Source of the DNA: Arthrobacter sp. 9AX | GTDB taxonomy: Bacteria > Actinomycetota > Actinomycetes > Actinomycetales > Micrococcaceae | Direction: 5' to 3' | Length of the DNA: 64,000 bases | Assembly (NCBI RefSeq): GCF_902506095.1 | Contig: NZ_LR733293.1 | Coordinates: forward strand, 2,031,134-2,095,133 | Shown: positions 1-10,600 of the stretch, piece after piece | Position numbering within the stretch: the first letter of the stretch is position 1 | Layout of the letters: every line of letters starts with the position of its first letter | Made by a program: the position numbers and the translations under genes | The notes under the pieces: generated by a model | Seen by the model: only the letters and a program-made list of their open reading frames with translations | Told to the model about the DNA's origin: nothing | Databases searched by the model: none

Positions 1-2
1 CT

Positions 3-422
3 TCCGCCCCGCCCGCAACACCCTTGCCTGGCCCGGCCGGAACTCCTGCCGCCGCGCCTGCGGGCAGCCCGCTGCCGTCCGGCCTGGCCGAGGCACTGAA
101 GCGTGACAGCGCAGGCCTGGTGGCCGCCGTCGTACAGCAGTTCGACACCAACGAGGTGCTGATGCTGGGCTGGATGGATGACGAAGCACTGCACCGCACC
201 ATGACCACCGGCCGCGTGACGTTCTACTCCCGCTCCCGCCAGGAATATTGGCGCAAGGGGGACACCTCCGGGCACGTGCAATGGGTTAAGTCCGTCGCCA
301 TGGACTGCGACGGCGACGCACTGCTGGTGCGCGTGGACCAGGTAGGCGCCGCGTGTCACACCGGCACCCGCACCTGCTTTGACGGCAGGGACCTGGCCGT
401 CACCACAGGCCAGGCAGTCTGA
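3..422 (+). CDS. hisI: Phosphoribosyl-AMP cyclohydrolase HisI (5' end open)
   Basis: Third step of histidine biosynthesis: hydrolytic ring opening of phosphoribosyl-AMP in the cytoplasm. The body carries the family signatures [29 protein letters not shown] and DCDGDALL, plus the metal-binding cysteines in [13 protein letters not shown]. The frame stays open to the left edge. A TTG at 24 gives 132 residues, but an Ala/Pro-rich extension upstream is common in this family among Arthrobacter, so the true start is probably outside the window. The gene precedes trpE by about 150 bases, joining his and trp biosynthesis genes as in many actinobacteria. Confidence 0.93.
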   Translation, partial: SAPPATPLPGPAGTPAAAPAGSPLPSGLAEALKRDSAGLVAAVVQQFDTNEVLMLGWMDDEALHRTMTTGRVTFYSRSRQEYWRKGDTSGHVQWVKSVAMDCDGDALLVRVDQVGAACHTGTRTCFDGRDLAVTTGQAV

Positions 423-569
423 GGATTTCCTCCCTGCCACTTCCGGCCTGCTGCCGAACCGCAGCCAGGTCATTCCCTGAAACCCGGCAGGCACCGGCCG
501 GACCGGCGTCGACGTGAACCGGCTTCCACCAGAACAAGCCCCTATGAGAACAGGCGGAGAAGCATAGCC

Positions 570-2132
570 ATGCAGGACCTTGGAACCATCAGCCCAAGCC
601 TCGAGGAGTTCCGGGAACTGGCCGGCCACAGCCGCGTCATCCCTGTCCGGCTCAAAGTACTCGCCGACGCCGAGACACCCATCGGGTTGTACCGCAAGCT
701 CGCCCAGGGCCAGCCCGGGACGTTCCTGATGGAGTCCGCAGCCGTGGGCGGGGCCTGGTCCCGCTACTCCTTCATCGGCGCGCGCTCACGGGGCACCTTG
801 ACCACCAAGGACGGCAACGCGCACTGGCTGGGGGAGCCGCCGGTGGGGGTGCCGGTGGGAGGCAGCCCCGTGGACGCCATCCGCGACACCATCGAAGCAC
901 TCCGCACTGACAGGTTCGATGGCCTGCCGCCCTTTACGTCCGGCCTGGTGGGTTTCCTCGGCTGGGAAACGGTACGGCACTGGGAACGCCTGGTCAGCCC
1001 GCCGGAGGATGACCTGCAGCTGCCGGAGATGGCACTAAACCTCGTCACGGACATGGCCGTCCACGACAACGTCGACGGCACGGTGCTGTTGATCGCCAAC
1101 GCCATCAACTTCGATGACAGCTCCGAGCGTGTGGACGATGCCTGGCACGACGCCGTCGCCCGGGTCAAGGCACTGCTCACCAAGGTCAGCACGCCGGTGG
1201 CCCAGCCCGTCTCAATCCTGGCCCCCGCCGCGCTCGACTTTGCCTCCAGCGTCAGGGAACGCTGGGACGAAGCCGAGTACCTGGCCGCCCTGGACCGGGG
1301 CAAGGAGGCCATCGTGGACGGCGACGTGTTCCAGGTGGTCATTTCCCGGCGCTTTGAAATGGAGTGCAACGCCTCAGCGCTGGACGTCTACCGGGTCCTG
1401 CGCAACACCAACCCCAGCCCGTACATGTACATCTTCAGCCTCGAAGACGCAGACGGCCGGGAATACTCCATCGTGGGTTCTTCACCCGAAGCCCTCGTTA
1501 CCGTCACCGGTGAAGAAGTGATCACGCACCCCATCGCCGGCTCCCGCCCCCGCGGCAAGACGGTGGAAGCGGACAAGGCCCTGGCCGAGGAACTGCTCGC
1601 GGACCAGAAGGAACGCGCCGAGCACCTGATGCTCGTCGATCTCTCGCGCAACGACCTCTCCAAGGTGTGCGTCGCGGGGACGGTGGACGTCACTCAGTTC
1701 ATGGAAGTGGAGCGCTTCAGCCACATCATGCACCTGGTGTCCACTGTGGTGGGCCAGCTTTCGCCGCGGGCCAGGGCCTATGACGTGCTGAAGGCCACCT
1801 TCCCGGCCGGCACCCTGTCCGGCGCCCCGAAACCCCGCGCCCTGCGGCTCCTGGATGAGCTCGAACCGCACCGCCGCGGCATTTACGGCGGCGTTGTGGG
1901 CTACCTCGACTTCGCCGGCGACATGGACATGGCCATCGCCATCCGCTCCGCGCTGCTGCGCGAAGGCCGGGCCTACGTGCAGGCCGGCGGCGGCATCGTG
2001 GCTGATTCGGTCAACCCCACCGAAGCCCTCGAAACCGTGAACAAGGCCGCCGCCCCGCTCCGCGCCGTGCACACCGCCGGCTCACTGCAGGACATCTCCG
2101 TGGACTCACTTCCCGGCAGGACCGACTCCTGA
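570..2132 (+). CDS. trpE: Anthranilate synthase component I TrpE
   Basis: Converts chorismate to anthranilate, the committed step of tryptophan synthesis, using ammonia delivered by the glutamine amidotransferase TrpG (not in this window). The protein is 520 residues, normal for the family. Residues about 52-70 (ESAAVGGAWSRYSFIG) form the N-terminal tryptophan feedback site. The chorismate-binding domain fills the C-terminal half, with the PIAGSRPRG, LVDLSRNDL and GTLSGAPKPRAL motifs. A GGCGGAG ribosome site lies before ATG 570. The stop overlaps the next start (TGATG), so translation is probably coupled. I saw no Trp-rich leader peptide or clear attenuator in the 147 bases upstream. Confidence 0.97.
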   Translation: MQDLGTISPSLEEFRELAGHSRVIPVRLKVLADAETPIGLYRKLAQGQPGTFLMESAAVGGAWSRYSFIGARSRGTLTTKDGNAHWLGEPPVGVPVGGSPVDAIRDTIEALRTDRFDGLPPFTSGLVGFLGWETVRHWERLVSPPEDDLQLPEMALNLVTDMAVHDNVDGTVLLIANAINFDDSSERVDDAWHDAVARVKALLTKVSTPVAQPVSILAPAALDFASSVRERWDEAEYLAALDRGKEAIVDGDVFQVVISRRFEMECNASALDVYRVLRNTNPSPYMYIFSLEDADGREYSIVGSSPEALVTVTGEEVITHPIAGSRPRGKTVEADKALAEELLADQKERAEHLMLVDLSRNDLSKVCVAGTVDVTQFMEVERFSHIMHLVSTVVGQLSPRARAYDVLKATFPAGTLSGAPKPRALRLLDELEPHRRGIYGGVVGYLDFAGDMDMAIAIRSALLREGRAYVQAGGGIVADSVNPTEALETVNKAAAPLRAVHTAGSLQDISVDSLPGRTDS

Positions 2133-2788
2133 TGCCCGGTGGCCCCCGGAACGCCGAACCGGCAGCCGGGCAGGAGGGGACGCCGGGGAAGCGGCCGGCC
2201 ACCCCGGCGTGGGCCCGCAAGTCCACGCTGGTCCTGCTGGTGGCAGTCCTGGCACTGGCGGTTTTCGGCACCACCACCCAAACATGGATGACGGTGACAC
2301 TGGATCCCAACCAGGTGGGCCACGCCGGTGCCGCCCAGACAGCTTTGGAGGTGCAGGGCAGCAAAGCCGCCACGGCCGTCACCGCGCTGGCCCTCGTGGC
2401 CCTCGCCGGCGGACTGGCAGCAGCCATCGCGGGCCGGATCGCCCGGTGGATCATCACCGGCATTATCCTCCTGGCCTCGGCAGGCATCGTGGCCGCCGCC
2501 GCTACCGTCCTGGCCGATCCGCTGGCAGCAGCCCAAGGGTCCATCGCTGCCGCCACCGGCATCACGGGCAGCCAGGCGCAGGTGGCCGTCAGCGCTTTCC
2601 CGGTCCTCGCCGTCGTCGCCGGATGCCTGCTGGCCCTTGCGGCCCTGCTGGTCATTCCGGCCAGCCGGTACTGGAACACCCGGACCAAATATGACGCACG
2701 GGCCGCCGGGGGCGCGGCCGCAACGTCAGGACCCGTTGACGAAATCGACAGCTGGGACCGGCTCTCCCGCGGAGACGACCCCACGTAA
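2132..2788 (+). CDS. Trp biosynthesis-associated membrane protein
   Basis: A 218-residue integral membrane protein found beside trpE in actinobacteria; its biochemical role is not established. I see four hydrophobic spans: about 27-50 (TLVLLVAVLALAVFGTT), 85-105, 108-130 and 145-175. The C-terminal tail is polar, and WMTVTL follows the first span, as is typical of the family. It starts on ATG 2132, sharing one base with the trpE stop. Identification rests on position, topology and length. Confidence 0.85.
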   Translation: MPGGPRNAEPAAGQEGTPGKRPATPAWARKSTLVLLVAVLALAVFGTTTQTWMTVTLDPNQVGHAGAAQTALEVQGSKAATAVTALALVALAGGLAAAIAGRIARWIITGIILLASAGIVAAAATVLADPLAAAQGSIAAATGITGSQAQVAVSAFPVLAVVAGCLLALAALLVIPASRYWNTRTKYDARAAGGAAATSGPVDEIDSWDRLSRGDDPT

Positions 2789-2892
2789 ACAGGCCACTGG
2801 CTTCCCCGGCCCGCCCGGCGGGACCGCCGATACCCGGCTGGCAGCCAAAAAATGGCAGAATGTAAGCAGTATCCACCCTGAGGAGATTTTCC

Positions 2893-3180
2893 ATGAGCAA
2901 AGCACCTGCGTCCGTTTCCAAGTCAGGCACCCGCACGGTGGCCCCCGGCGCCATTGACCACAGCCAGGAACTCGGCCACGGCAACAGCCCCGCGGCCTGG
3001 ACCTGCGTCATCGTGATGCTGGTGGGCGCACTCATCGCGTCAATCGCCTTCGTGATCGCCAGCACGCCCATCTTCATCGCCGGAGCCGGCGTTATGGTCA
3101 TCGGCCTCATCCTCGGTTACATCATGCGCAAGGCAGGCTACGGCGTCGAAGGCAGCAAGCTCAAGAACTCCGGCCACTGA
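2893..3180 (+). CDS. HGxxPAAW family membrane protein
   Basis: A 95-residue protein of unknown function, named for the motif visible here as HGNSPAAW (about residues 36-43). Two transmembrane segments follow directly (about 45-64 and 67-85), with a short basic tail. The family is actinobacterial and commonly lies between the Trp-associated membrane protein and trpC, exactly as here. A strong GAGGAG ribosome site precedes ATG 2893 by 7 bases, and the stop overlaps the trpC start (TGATG). Confidence 0.85.
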   Translation: MSKAPASVSKSGTRTVAPGAIDHSQELGHGNSPAAWTCVIVMLVGALIASIAFVIASTPIFIAGAGVMVIGLILGYIMRKAGYGVEGSKLKNSGH

Positions 3181-4001
3181 TGGCAACTGTTCTCGATGAC
3201 ATCAACGCCGGTGTCAGGGAGGATATGGACGCCCGGAAACGCCTCGTTTCCCTGGCTGAACTGAAGGACCTGGCCCAGGGCGCCGCACCCGCGCGCGACG
3301 CCTGGGCTGCGCTCGGCGGCACGTCACCGACGCGTGGGCAGCTGAAAGTCATAGCGGAGATCAAACGCCGCAGCCCGTCCAAGGGTGACCTCGCAGCCAT
3401 CGGCGATCCCGCTTCCCTCGCACGGCAGTATGCCGACGGCGGGGCCTCCGTTATCAGCGTGCTCACCGAACAGCGCCGCTTCAAGGGGTCCCTCGCGGAC
3501 CTGGACGCCGTGCGCGCCGCCGTGGACGTGCCCTTGCTCCGCAAGGATTTCACGCTCGACGAATACCAGATCTGGGAAGCCCGCGCCCACGGCGCGGACC
3601 TGATCCTGCTGATCGTGGCGGCACTCTCAGACGCGCAACTGAGCGAATTCTCGGCGCTGAGCCGGGAGCTGGGCATGAACGTGCTCGTGGAAACGCACAC
3701 CGAAGAGGAAATCGAGCGCGCCGTCGCGGCCCAGGCCCGCATCATCGGAGTGAACGTGCGAAACCTCAAGACGCTCGACGTCGACCGTTCCGTTTTCGCG
3801 TCCCTGGCGGGCTTGATTCCGGCTGAGTCGCTCGTGGTCGCCGAGTCCGGCGTCCGCGGCGTGGAAGACGTGGCGCACTACGCCGCCAGCGGCGCCAACG
3901 CCGTCCTGGTGGGGGAGGCCCTGGTCAGCCACTCCACCCCGCGCGAGCGGATCGCGGAGTTCACGGCAGCCGGGGCAGCCGCCATCGCCGCCCGAGGCTG
4001 A
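3180..4001 (+). CDS. trpC: Indole-3-glycerol phosphate synthase TrpC
   Basis: Closes the indole ring from CdRP, the fourth step of tryptophan synthesis. It is a single-domain (beta/alpha)8 barrel of 273 residues. Visible signatures are IAEIKRRSPSKG (about 59-70), LLRKDFTLDEYQIWEARAHG with its catalytic Lys, GVNVRNLKT, and the phosphate-binding VAESGVRG and NAVLVGEALV. There is no fused TrpF domain. The gene overlaps the preceding stop by one base. About 120 bases separate it from trpB, the largest gap inside the operon. Confidence 0.97.
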   Translation: MATVLDDINAGVREDMDARKRLVSLAELKDLAQGAAPARDAWAALGGTSPTRGQLKVIAEIKRRSPSKGDLAAIGDPASLARQYADGGASVISVLTEQRRFKGSLADLDAVRAAVDVPLLRKDFTLDEYQIWEARAHGADLILLIVAALSDAQLSEFSALSRELGMNVLVETHTEEEIERAVAAQARIIGVNVRNLKTLDVDRSVFASLAGLIPAESLVVAESGVRGVEDVAHYAASGANAVLVGEALVSHSTPRERIAEFTAAGAAAIAARG

Positions 4002-4005
4002 CGCA

Positions 4006-4095
4006 ATGCCCCTGGACACGGAAGCGCGGACGGGGGCTGCCTGCCGCCTGGCGGATACTGGTCCGGCCCACGGGCCGCACCACCACACTTACTGA
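4006..4095 (+). CDS. Possible 29-residue small ORF between trpC and trpB
   Basis: The ATG at 4006 lies 4 bases after the trpC stop, with GAGG about 8 bases upstream. It opens a 29-codon frame ending at TGA 4093-4095. The peptide begins MPLDTEARTGAACRLADTG and ends in HHHTY. Streptomyces has a small gene, trpM, at the same place between trpC and trpB, but I cannot claim sequence similarity. It could equally be chance coding in a leader region. No tryptophan codons occur in it, so a classical trp attenuator peptide is unlikely. Confidence 0.3.
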   Translation: MPLDTEARTGAACRLADTGPAHGPHHHTY

Positions 4096-4122
4096 ACGAT
4101 CAACTGGAACAGGACGGGACTG

Positions 4123-5451
4123 ATGGCCGACGCACCTTCAGGAAACGCTGACAACAACGCCGCCGAAGCATTCCTGCAGGGCGGCTCCCTGAAGCACGCC
4201 CCGGGGCCGTACTTCGGCAGCTACGGGGGGCGCTGGATGCCCGAGTCCCTCATTGCCGCCCTGGACGAGCTGGAAGAGACGTTCGACAAGGCCAAGGACG
4301 ATCCCGACTTCCGGGCCCAGATCGCGGACCTGAACAAGAACTACTCCGGCCGGCCCTCGCTGCTCACCGAAGCGAAGCGTTTCTCGGAGCATGCCGGGGG
4401 AGTCCGCATCTTTCTCAAGCGCGAGGACCTGAACCACACCGGTTCCCACAAGATCAACAACGTCCTGGGCCAGGCGCTCCTGGCAAAGCGCATGGGCAAG
4501 ACGCGTGTCATCGCTGAGACGGGCGCCGGCCAGCACGGCGTGGCCAGCGCCACCGCAGCCGCCCTGATGGGTCTCGAATGCGTGGTGTACATGGGGGCCG
4601 AAGACTGCCGGCGCCAGGCACTGAACGTTGCCCGGATGGAACTTTTGGGTGCCACCGTGATCCCCGTGACCAGCGGCTCGCAGACCCTCAAGGACGCCAT
4701 CAACGACGCCCTCCGCGACTGGGTGGCGAACGTCCACAACACCCACTACCTCCTGGGCACGGCCGCCGGTGCGCACCCGTTCCCGGCGATGGTCCGCTAC
4801 TTCCACGAAGTCATCGGAGAGGAAGCCCGCGCCCAGATCCTGGACCAGGCCGGCCGGCTGCCGGACGCCGTGTGTGCCTGCATCGGCGGCGGCTCCAACG
4901 CCATCGGCATCTTCCACGGCTTCCTCGACGACCCGTCAGTGAAGATCTACGGGTTCGAAGCCGGTGGCGACGGCGTCGACACCGGCCGGCACGCAGCCAC
5001 CATCACGCTCGGCAAGCCCGGCGTGCTGCACGGCGCCCGTTCCTACCTCATGCAGGACGACGACGGCCAGACCATCGAGTCCCATTCCATCTCCGCGGGC
5101 CTGGACTACCCGGGCGTCGGCCCGGAGCACTCCTACCTCTCGGACATCGGACGGGTCAGCTACGAACCCATCACCGATGCCGAAGCCATGGAAGCCTTCC
5201 GGCTCCTGTGCCGCACCGAAGGCATCATTCCCGCCATCGAGTCCTCGCACGCCCTGGCCGGGGCCATCAAGGTGGGCCAGCGGCTGGCGGACGAGGCCTC
5301 AGCCGCCGGCGAAACCGCGGAGGACAAGATCGTGATAGTGAACCTTTCCGGCCGCGGCGACAAGGACGTGGCCACCGCAGCCGAATGGTTCGACCTGTTG
5401 GACAAGAATTCCGCCGAGTCGGAGATCGGCAAAGAGGGGGAGCAGCTGTGA
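4123..5451 (+). CDS. trpB: Tryptophan synthase beta chain TrpB
   Basis: PLP enzyme that condenses indole with serine to give tryptophan, in the alpha2beta2 complex with TrpA. The Schiff-base lysine sits in HTGSHKINN (about residue 110). The glycine-rich phosphate loop is GGGSNAIG, and ETGAGQHG is also present. Length is 442 residues, with a longer N-terminus than enteric TrpB. An AGGACGGG ribosome site precedes ATG 4123. The last codons overlap the GTG start of trpA (GTGA), indicating coupled translation and equal subunit supply. Confidence 0.98.
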   Translation: MADAPSGNADNNAAEAFLQGGSLKHAPGPYFGSYGGRWMPESLIAALDELEETFDKAKDDPDFRAQIADLNKNYSGRPSLLTEAKRFSEHAGGVRIFLKREDLNHTGSHKINNVLGQALLAKRMGKTRVIAETGAGQHGVASATAAALMGLECVVYMGAEDCRRQALNVARMELLGATVIPVTSGSQTLKDAINDALRDWVANVHNTHYLLGTAAGAHPFPAMVRYFHEVIGEEARAQILDQAGRLPDAVCACIGGGSNAIGIFHGFLDDPSVKIYGFEAGGDGVDTGRHAATITLGKPGVLHGARSYLMQDDDGQTIESHSISAGLDYPGVGPEHSYLSDIGRVSYEPITDAEAMEAFRLLCRTEGIIPAIESSHALAGAIKVGQRLADEASAAGETAEDKIVIVNLSGRGDKDVATAAEWFDLLDKNSAESEIGKEGEQL

Positions 5452-6275
5452 GCACTGCACAGACCATCAGCAAGTCGGCCGCGGCCATCGACAAGGCCCG
5501 CGCTGAAGGCCGTGCCGCCCTCATCGCCTACCTGCCGGCGGGCTACCCGAGCGTGGAGGAATCCATTGCCGCCGGCATCGCAGCGGCCCGCAACGGCGCC
5601 GACCTGATCGAAATCGGCATCCCGTACTCCGACCCCGTCATGGACGGCCAGGTCATCCAGGCAGCCACCACGGAGGCGCTGGCCAAGGGCTTCCGCGTCA
5701 GCCAGGTATTCGACGTGGTGGCCGGCATCACCAGCAAGACCGACGCCGCCGTCCTGGTGATGACCTACTGGAACCCGGTCATCCGCATGGGCGTGGATGA
5801 GTTCTCCCGGCGTCTGTCCGAAGCGGGCGGAGCCGGGCTCATCACCCCGGACCTGATCCCCGACGAGGCAGCCGAGTGGTTGGAAGCCTCGGACAAGTAC
5901 GGCCTGGACCGGGTGTTCCTGGTGGCCCCGTCCTCCACCACCGAACGTATGCAGCGCACCGTGGATGCCAGCCGGGGCTTCGTCTACGCAGTGTCCATCA
6001 TGGGCGTCACCGGTGCCCGCTCATCGGTGAGCTCCGCCGCGAAGGATGTTGTGGCCGCAGCACATGCTGCCGGCGCCGAGCGCGTGTGCGTGGGGCTCGG
6101 CGTCTCCAACGCCGGGCAGGTCCGCGAGATCGCTGCCTACGCCGAAGGCGTCATCGTGGGCACCGCCCTGGTGAAAACCCTGGGCGACGGCGGCGTGGAC
6201 GGCGTCGCCGCCCTCACCAAGGACCTCAGCACTGGCCTGGCCAGGGAAACCGGCCTGGCCGGGGAAGAAGCCTGA
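5448..6275 (+). CDS. trpA: Tryptophan synthase alpha chain TrpA
   Basis: Cleaves indole-3-glycerol phosphate to indole, which is channelled to TrpB. The (beta/alpha)8 barrel of 275 residues shows the catalytic Glu in [10 protein letters not shown] and the catalytic Asp in [22 protein letters not shown] and the phosphate-binding GVSNAGQV and GVIVGTALV are also visible. I chose GTG 5448 because it forms a 4-base GTGA overlap with trpB. The open frame runs much further upstream, but only as antisense-type noise through trpB. Only 3 bases separate it from lgt. Confidence 0.97.
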   Translation: MSTAQTISKSAAAIDKARAEGRAALIAYLPAGYPSVEESIAAGIAAARNGADLIEIGIPYSDPVMDGQVIQAATTEALAKGFRVSQVFDVVAGITSKTDAAVLVMTYWNPVIRMGVDEFSRRLSEAGGAGLITPDLIPDEAAEWLEASDKYGLDRVFLVAPSSTTERMQRTVDASRGFVYAVSIMGVTGARSSVSSAAKDVVAAAHAAGAERVCVGLGVSNAGQVREIAAYAEGVIVGTALVKTLGDGGVDGVAALTKDLSTGLARETGLAGEEA

Positions 6276-6278
6276 TCC

Positions 6279-7433
6279 ATGCAGACGCTCCTTCAGGCCG
6301 CTGCCCTGGTGCCCGCCAGCATTCCCAGCCCGGACTGGTCCGGATTCGACATTCCACTGCCATGGGGAACGCTGCGCATCCACGCTTACGCCCTGTGCAT
6401 CCTGGCCGGCATTGTGGTGGGCCTGTGGCTGACCTCCGTCCGCTGGGCAAAGCGCGGCGCACCTGAAGGCAGCGTCTGGGACATTGTTGTCTGGGCCATT
6501 CCCTTTGGCATCATCGGCGGCCGCCTGTACCACGTGGTCTCATCCCCGGATGCCTATTTCGGACCCGGGTTCGACGGCACCGGCGACCTCTCGCTGATCC
6601 CGCAGATCCAGCGCGGCGGCCTGGGCATCTGGGGTGCCGTGGTCCTCGGTGCCGTCGGCGCCTGGATCGGCTGCCGCCGCAGCGGCGTCAAGCTCAGCGC
6701 CTTCCTCGACGCTGCCGCGCCCGGGCTGCTGCTCGCCCAGGCCGTCGGCCGCTGGGGCAACTATTTCAACCAGGAACTCTTCGGCGGGCCCACCACCCTG
6801 CCCTGGGGGCTGCAGGTCGACGCAGACAACCCCAACTTCCCCGCGGGAGTTGCCGCGGACACCCTGTTCCACCCCACGTTCCTGTATGAATCGCTCTGGA
6901 ACCTGGCCGGCGTCGTCATCCTGCTTGCCCTGGACCGCAAGTTCAACTTCCGCCGCGGCCGGCTGTTCTGGCTCTACGCCATGTACTACACGCTGGGCCG
7001 TGTCTGGATCGAAGCCATGCGCATCGACGACGCCGAGCAGATTTCCCTTTTCGGCATCACCACCAGGCTGAATGTCTGGACCAGCATCTTCGTTTTCCTG
7101 GCGGCACTGACGGCGTTCATCCTGCTGGGGCTGAAGAAGCGGACCGGGCCGGACACGGTGTACCTTCCGGGCCGGGAACCGGCGGAAAAACAGGCCGGCA
7201 AGGACGTCACAGGCACGCCAGATTCGGTCCGTGATACGGACCCCGTTGTCTCAGATAGTGAAGCGCGTGATAATCTCCCTGAGAACAAAAGCGGATCCCG
7301 GCATGCTCCCGTTCCCACGGAAGAGGCCGAGGCTGCGCCGGCCGGCCCCAAACCGGAACGGGACGCAACCGCTGCCGGAAGCTCCGGCAGCACAGCCACA
7401 GGAACCGCGCCGGACGCCGGCGCTGCAAAGTAG
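6279..7433 (+). CDS. lgt: Prolipoprotein diacylglyceryl transferase Lgt
   Basis: Membrane enzyme that moves diacylglycerol onto the lipobox cysteine of prelipoproteins, the first step of lipoprotein maturation. It shows about seven membrane segments. The Lgt signature GRWGNYFNQELFGGPT lies at about 150-165, and an early RLYHV region carries the essential residues. Length is 384 because of a polar, disordered tail of roughly 90 residues rich in Ala, Pro, Ser and Glu. Such tails are typical of actinobacterial Lgt. It is translationally close to trpA, as in other Arthrobacter-like and Streptomyces trp clusters. Confidence 0.95.
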   Translation: MQTLLQAAALVPASIPSPDWSGFDIPLPWGTLRIHAYALCILAGIVVGLWLTSVRWAKRGAPEGSVWDIVVWAIPFGIIGGRLYHVVSSPDAYFGPGFDGTGDLSLIPQIQRGGLGIWGAVVLGAVGAWIGCRRSGVKLSAFLDAAAPGLLLAQAVGRWGNYFNQELFGGPTTLPWGLQVDADNPNFPAGVAADTLFHPTFLYESLWNLAGVVILLALDRKFNFRRGRLFWLYAMYYTLGRVWIEAMRIDDAEQISLFGITTRLNVWTSIFVFLAALTAFILLGLKKRTGPDTVYLPGREPAEKQAGKDVTGTPDSVRDTDPVVSDSEARDNLPENKSGSRHAPVPTEEAEAAPAGPKPERDATAAGSSGSTATGTAPDAGAAK

Positions 7434-7564
7434 CGCACGGCCAGGCAGGGCAGCAGAGCCACCGCTCGAAGCTCACAAACACCACAGCGTCGTGGCATCG
7501 GGGCCGCCCCGGTCAGCTTAGAGCAGCTGGCTGGTGTTGCCCGGGGCAGGGGCCTGCGTAACTG

Positions 7565-7594
7565 TTAGTTCAGCAGGCCACGCTGACCTACAAT
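7565..7594 (+). promoter_or_regulatory. Possible promoter upstream of gltB
   Basis: In the 263-base gap between lgt and gltB, TTAGTT (7565-7570) and TACAAT (7589-7594) are separated by 18 bases. This resembles a vegetative promoter, about 100 bases before the gltB start. No nitrogen-regulator operator was recognised with any confidence. The rest of the gap shows no gene or strong hairpin. Confidence 0.3.
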
Positions 7595-7696
7595 TTCCAG
7601 TAAGTAACACTTTGTTGTGCCCATATGTGCGGCGCCCGACGAGTGGGGCCAACGGTGTCCCTTCCATACGCACGATCAGGAGGAAGGACGTCTCCC

Positions 7697-10600
7697 ATGA
7701 CCCAAACTCTTCACACTCCCAGCTGGTCTGAACCGGATCAGCCTCAGGCTGCCATGTCGCCGTTCAAGCGCTTCGCGGCCTTGCCGGAGGCAGCCGGGCT
7801 CTACAACCCGGAGCAGGAGAAGGATGCCTGCGGTCTTGCGATTATCGCCACCCTCCGCGGTGAGCCTGGCTACGACATCGTGGACGCCGCCCTCACCGCC
7901 CTGCGCAACCTCGAGCACCGTGGTGCCGTGGGCGCGGACGAAGGCACCGGTGACGGCGCAGGCCTCCTCATGCAGATCCCGGACGAGTTCTTCCGGGCGG
8001 TCACGGAGTTCGAACTTCCCGCCCCCGGCCAGTACGTTGCCGGTACCGCCTTCCTTCCCGCCGAGCAGCGCGAAGCCGACGCCGCCAAGGCCGGCATCGA
8101 GGGCCTCGCAGCCGACGAAGGCCTGAAGGTCCTCGGCTGGCGTGAAGTGCCGGTTGTCGCCGACCTCGTCGGTGCCATGGCGCGTGCCTGCATGCCCTAC
8201 TTCTCCCAGCCCTTCCTGGCATCTGCCACCGGCGAGGAACTGGACCGCAACGAACTGGACTCCCGCGCCTGGCGGATCCGCAAGCGGGCCCAGAACAAGT
8301 TCGGTGTGTACTTCCCGTCGCTGTCCTCCCGGACCATCGTCTACAAGGGCATGCTCACCACCGCGCAGCTGGAGCCGTTCTACCCGGACCTCTCGGACAA
8401 GCGGTTCAAGACCAAGCTGGCGATCGTCCACTCGCGCTTCTCCACCAACACCTTCCCGTCCTGGCCGCTGGCCCAGCCGTTCCGCACCATCGCCCACAAC
8501 GGTGAAATCAACACCGTCAAGGGCAACCGGAACTGGATGCGTGCCCGCCAGTCGCAGCTCGCCAACCCGCTGCTGGGGGACTCCCCGGAAGAGCTGTACC
8601 CCATCTGCACCCCCGGTGCGTCCGACTCCGCGTCCTTCGACGAGGTTGCCGAGCTGCTCTGGCTCTCCGGTCGCCCCATCACGCACTCGATCATGATGAT
8701 GATCCCCGAGGCCTGGGAAAACCACGCCACCATGGATCCGGCACGGCGTGCGTTTTACGAGTACCACTCCCTGCTGATGGAACCGTGGGACGGCCCGGCG
8801 GCTGTGTCCTTCACCGACGGCAACCTCGTGGGCGCCACCCTGGACCGCAACGGGCTTCGCCCGGGCCGCTTCTGGATCACCGAAGACGGCCTGATCGTGT
8901 TCGCCTCCGAGGTAGGCGTGATCGACGTCGAACCCTCCAAGGTGGTCAAGAAGGGCCGTGTGTCCCCGGGCAAGATGTTCCTGGTGGACACCGAGTCGGG
9001 CCGCATCATCGACGACGAAGAGGTCAAGGCCGAAGTGGCCGCCGCCAACCCGTGGGCGGAGTGGGTCAAGGACAACCTGATCGACCTCAATGACCTCCCC
9101 GAGCGCGAGCACGTGGTCCACACGGCCGCGTCCGTGAACATCCGGCAGCGGACCTTCGGCTACACCACAGAAGAGCTCAAGATCCTGCTCGGCCCGATGG
9201 CCCGCACGGGCGCCGAGCCCCTCGGCGCCATGGGTTCGGACACCCCGGTGGCTGTGCTGTCCAAGCGTCCGCGCCTGCTCTTCGACTACTTCGTGCAGTC
9301 CTTCGCGCAGGTCACCAACCCGCCGCTGGACGCCATCCGTGAAGAGCTCGTCACGTCGCTGACCTGTGCCATCGGACCCAACGGCAACCTCCTGGACACC
9401 AAGCAGGTCCGCCAGCCCCAGGTGCAGCTGCCCTTCCCGGTGATCAACAACGACCAGCTGGCCAAGATCGCCAACATCGAGGACGCCGACGGCAACCGCG
9501 TGGCCATGAAGGTCCGCGGCCTGTACCGCCCCGAAGGCGGCGAGAACGCGCTCCGTGCCCGGCTCACCGAGATCTGCGAGCAGGTTTCCGGCGCGATCAA
9601 CCGCGGGGTCCAGTACATCGTGCTGTCCGACCGTGACTCCAACGCGCAGTGGGCACCCATCCCGTCCCTGCTGCTGGTCAGCGCCGTCCACCACCACCTG
9701 CTGCGCAGCGCCAACCGCACCAAGACCGCCCTGGTGGTCGAGGCCGGCGACGTCCGCGAGACACACCACGTGGCTGTCCTGATCGGCTACGGCGCCTCCG
9801 CCGTCAACCCGTACCTGGCCATGGAATCCGTGGAGCAACTCATTGCTGCCGGCGACGTCACCGGTGTCACCCCGCAGGACGGCGTCTACAACCTCATCAA
9901 GGGCCTGGGCAAGGGCGTCCTGAAGATCATGTCCAAGATGGGCATCTCCACGGTGGCTTCCTACACCGGCGCCCAGACGTTCGAAGCACTTGGCCTGGGC
10001 CAGGAGCTGGTGGACGAATTCTTCGCCGGCACCCACTCCCAGCTCGGCGGTGTGGGCCTGGACGTGATCGCGGCTGAAGTTTCCGCGCGGCACCAGATGG
10101 CTTACCCCGAGGGCGGCATCGAGCAGCCCCACCGCCCGCTGCTGGGCGGCGGCGAGTACCAGTGGCGCCGCGACGGCGAGCCGCACCTCTTCAATCCGGA
10201 GACCGTCTTCCGGCTGCAGCATGCCACGCGTGAGCGGCGGTATGACATCTTCAAGTCCTACACCAAGGGTGTGGACGACCAGTCCCAGAACCTGATGACC
10301 CTGCGCGGCCTGCTCAAATTCAAGAATGAGCGTCCCGCTGTTCCGCTCGAGGAAGTGGAGCCGGTCTCCAGCATTGTCAAGCGGTTCTCCACGGGTGCCA
10401 TGAGCTACGGCTCCATCTCCCAGGAGGCCCACGAGACGCTGGCCATCGCCATGAACCAGCTGGGCGGCAAGTCCAACACCGGTGAAGGCGGCGAGGACGT
10501 GGAACGGCTGCTCGACCCCAAGCGCCGCTCAGCCGTCAAGCAGATCGCGTCCGGCCGGTTCGGCGTCACCAGCCTCTACCTGACCAACGCGGACGACATC

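Noticed and set aside
423..569. Trp attenuator before trpE
   Set aside because: No leader peptide with tandem Trp codons and no clear terminator/antiterminator pair.
764..1369. Long open frames antisense to trpE, gltB, gltD, pyk, the GH13 gene and others
   Set aside because: GC-rich codon usage leaves antisense frames open. They lack ribosome sites and family motifs and lie wholly inside certain genes.
4578..5447. Upstream extension of the trpA frame through trpB
   Set aside because: Arg/Gly/Pro-rich noise; the family N-terminus begins at GTG 5448 with a GTGA overlap.
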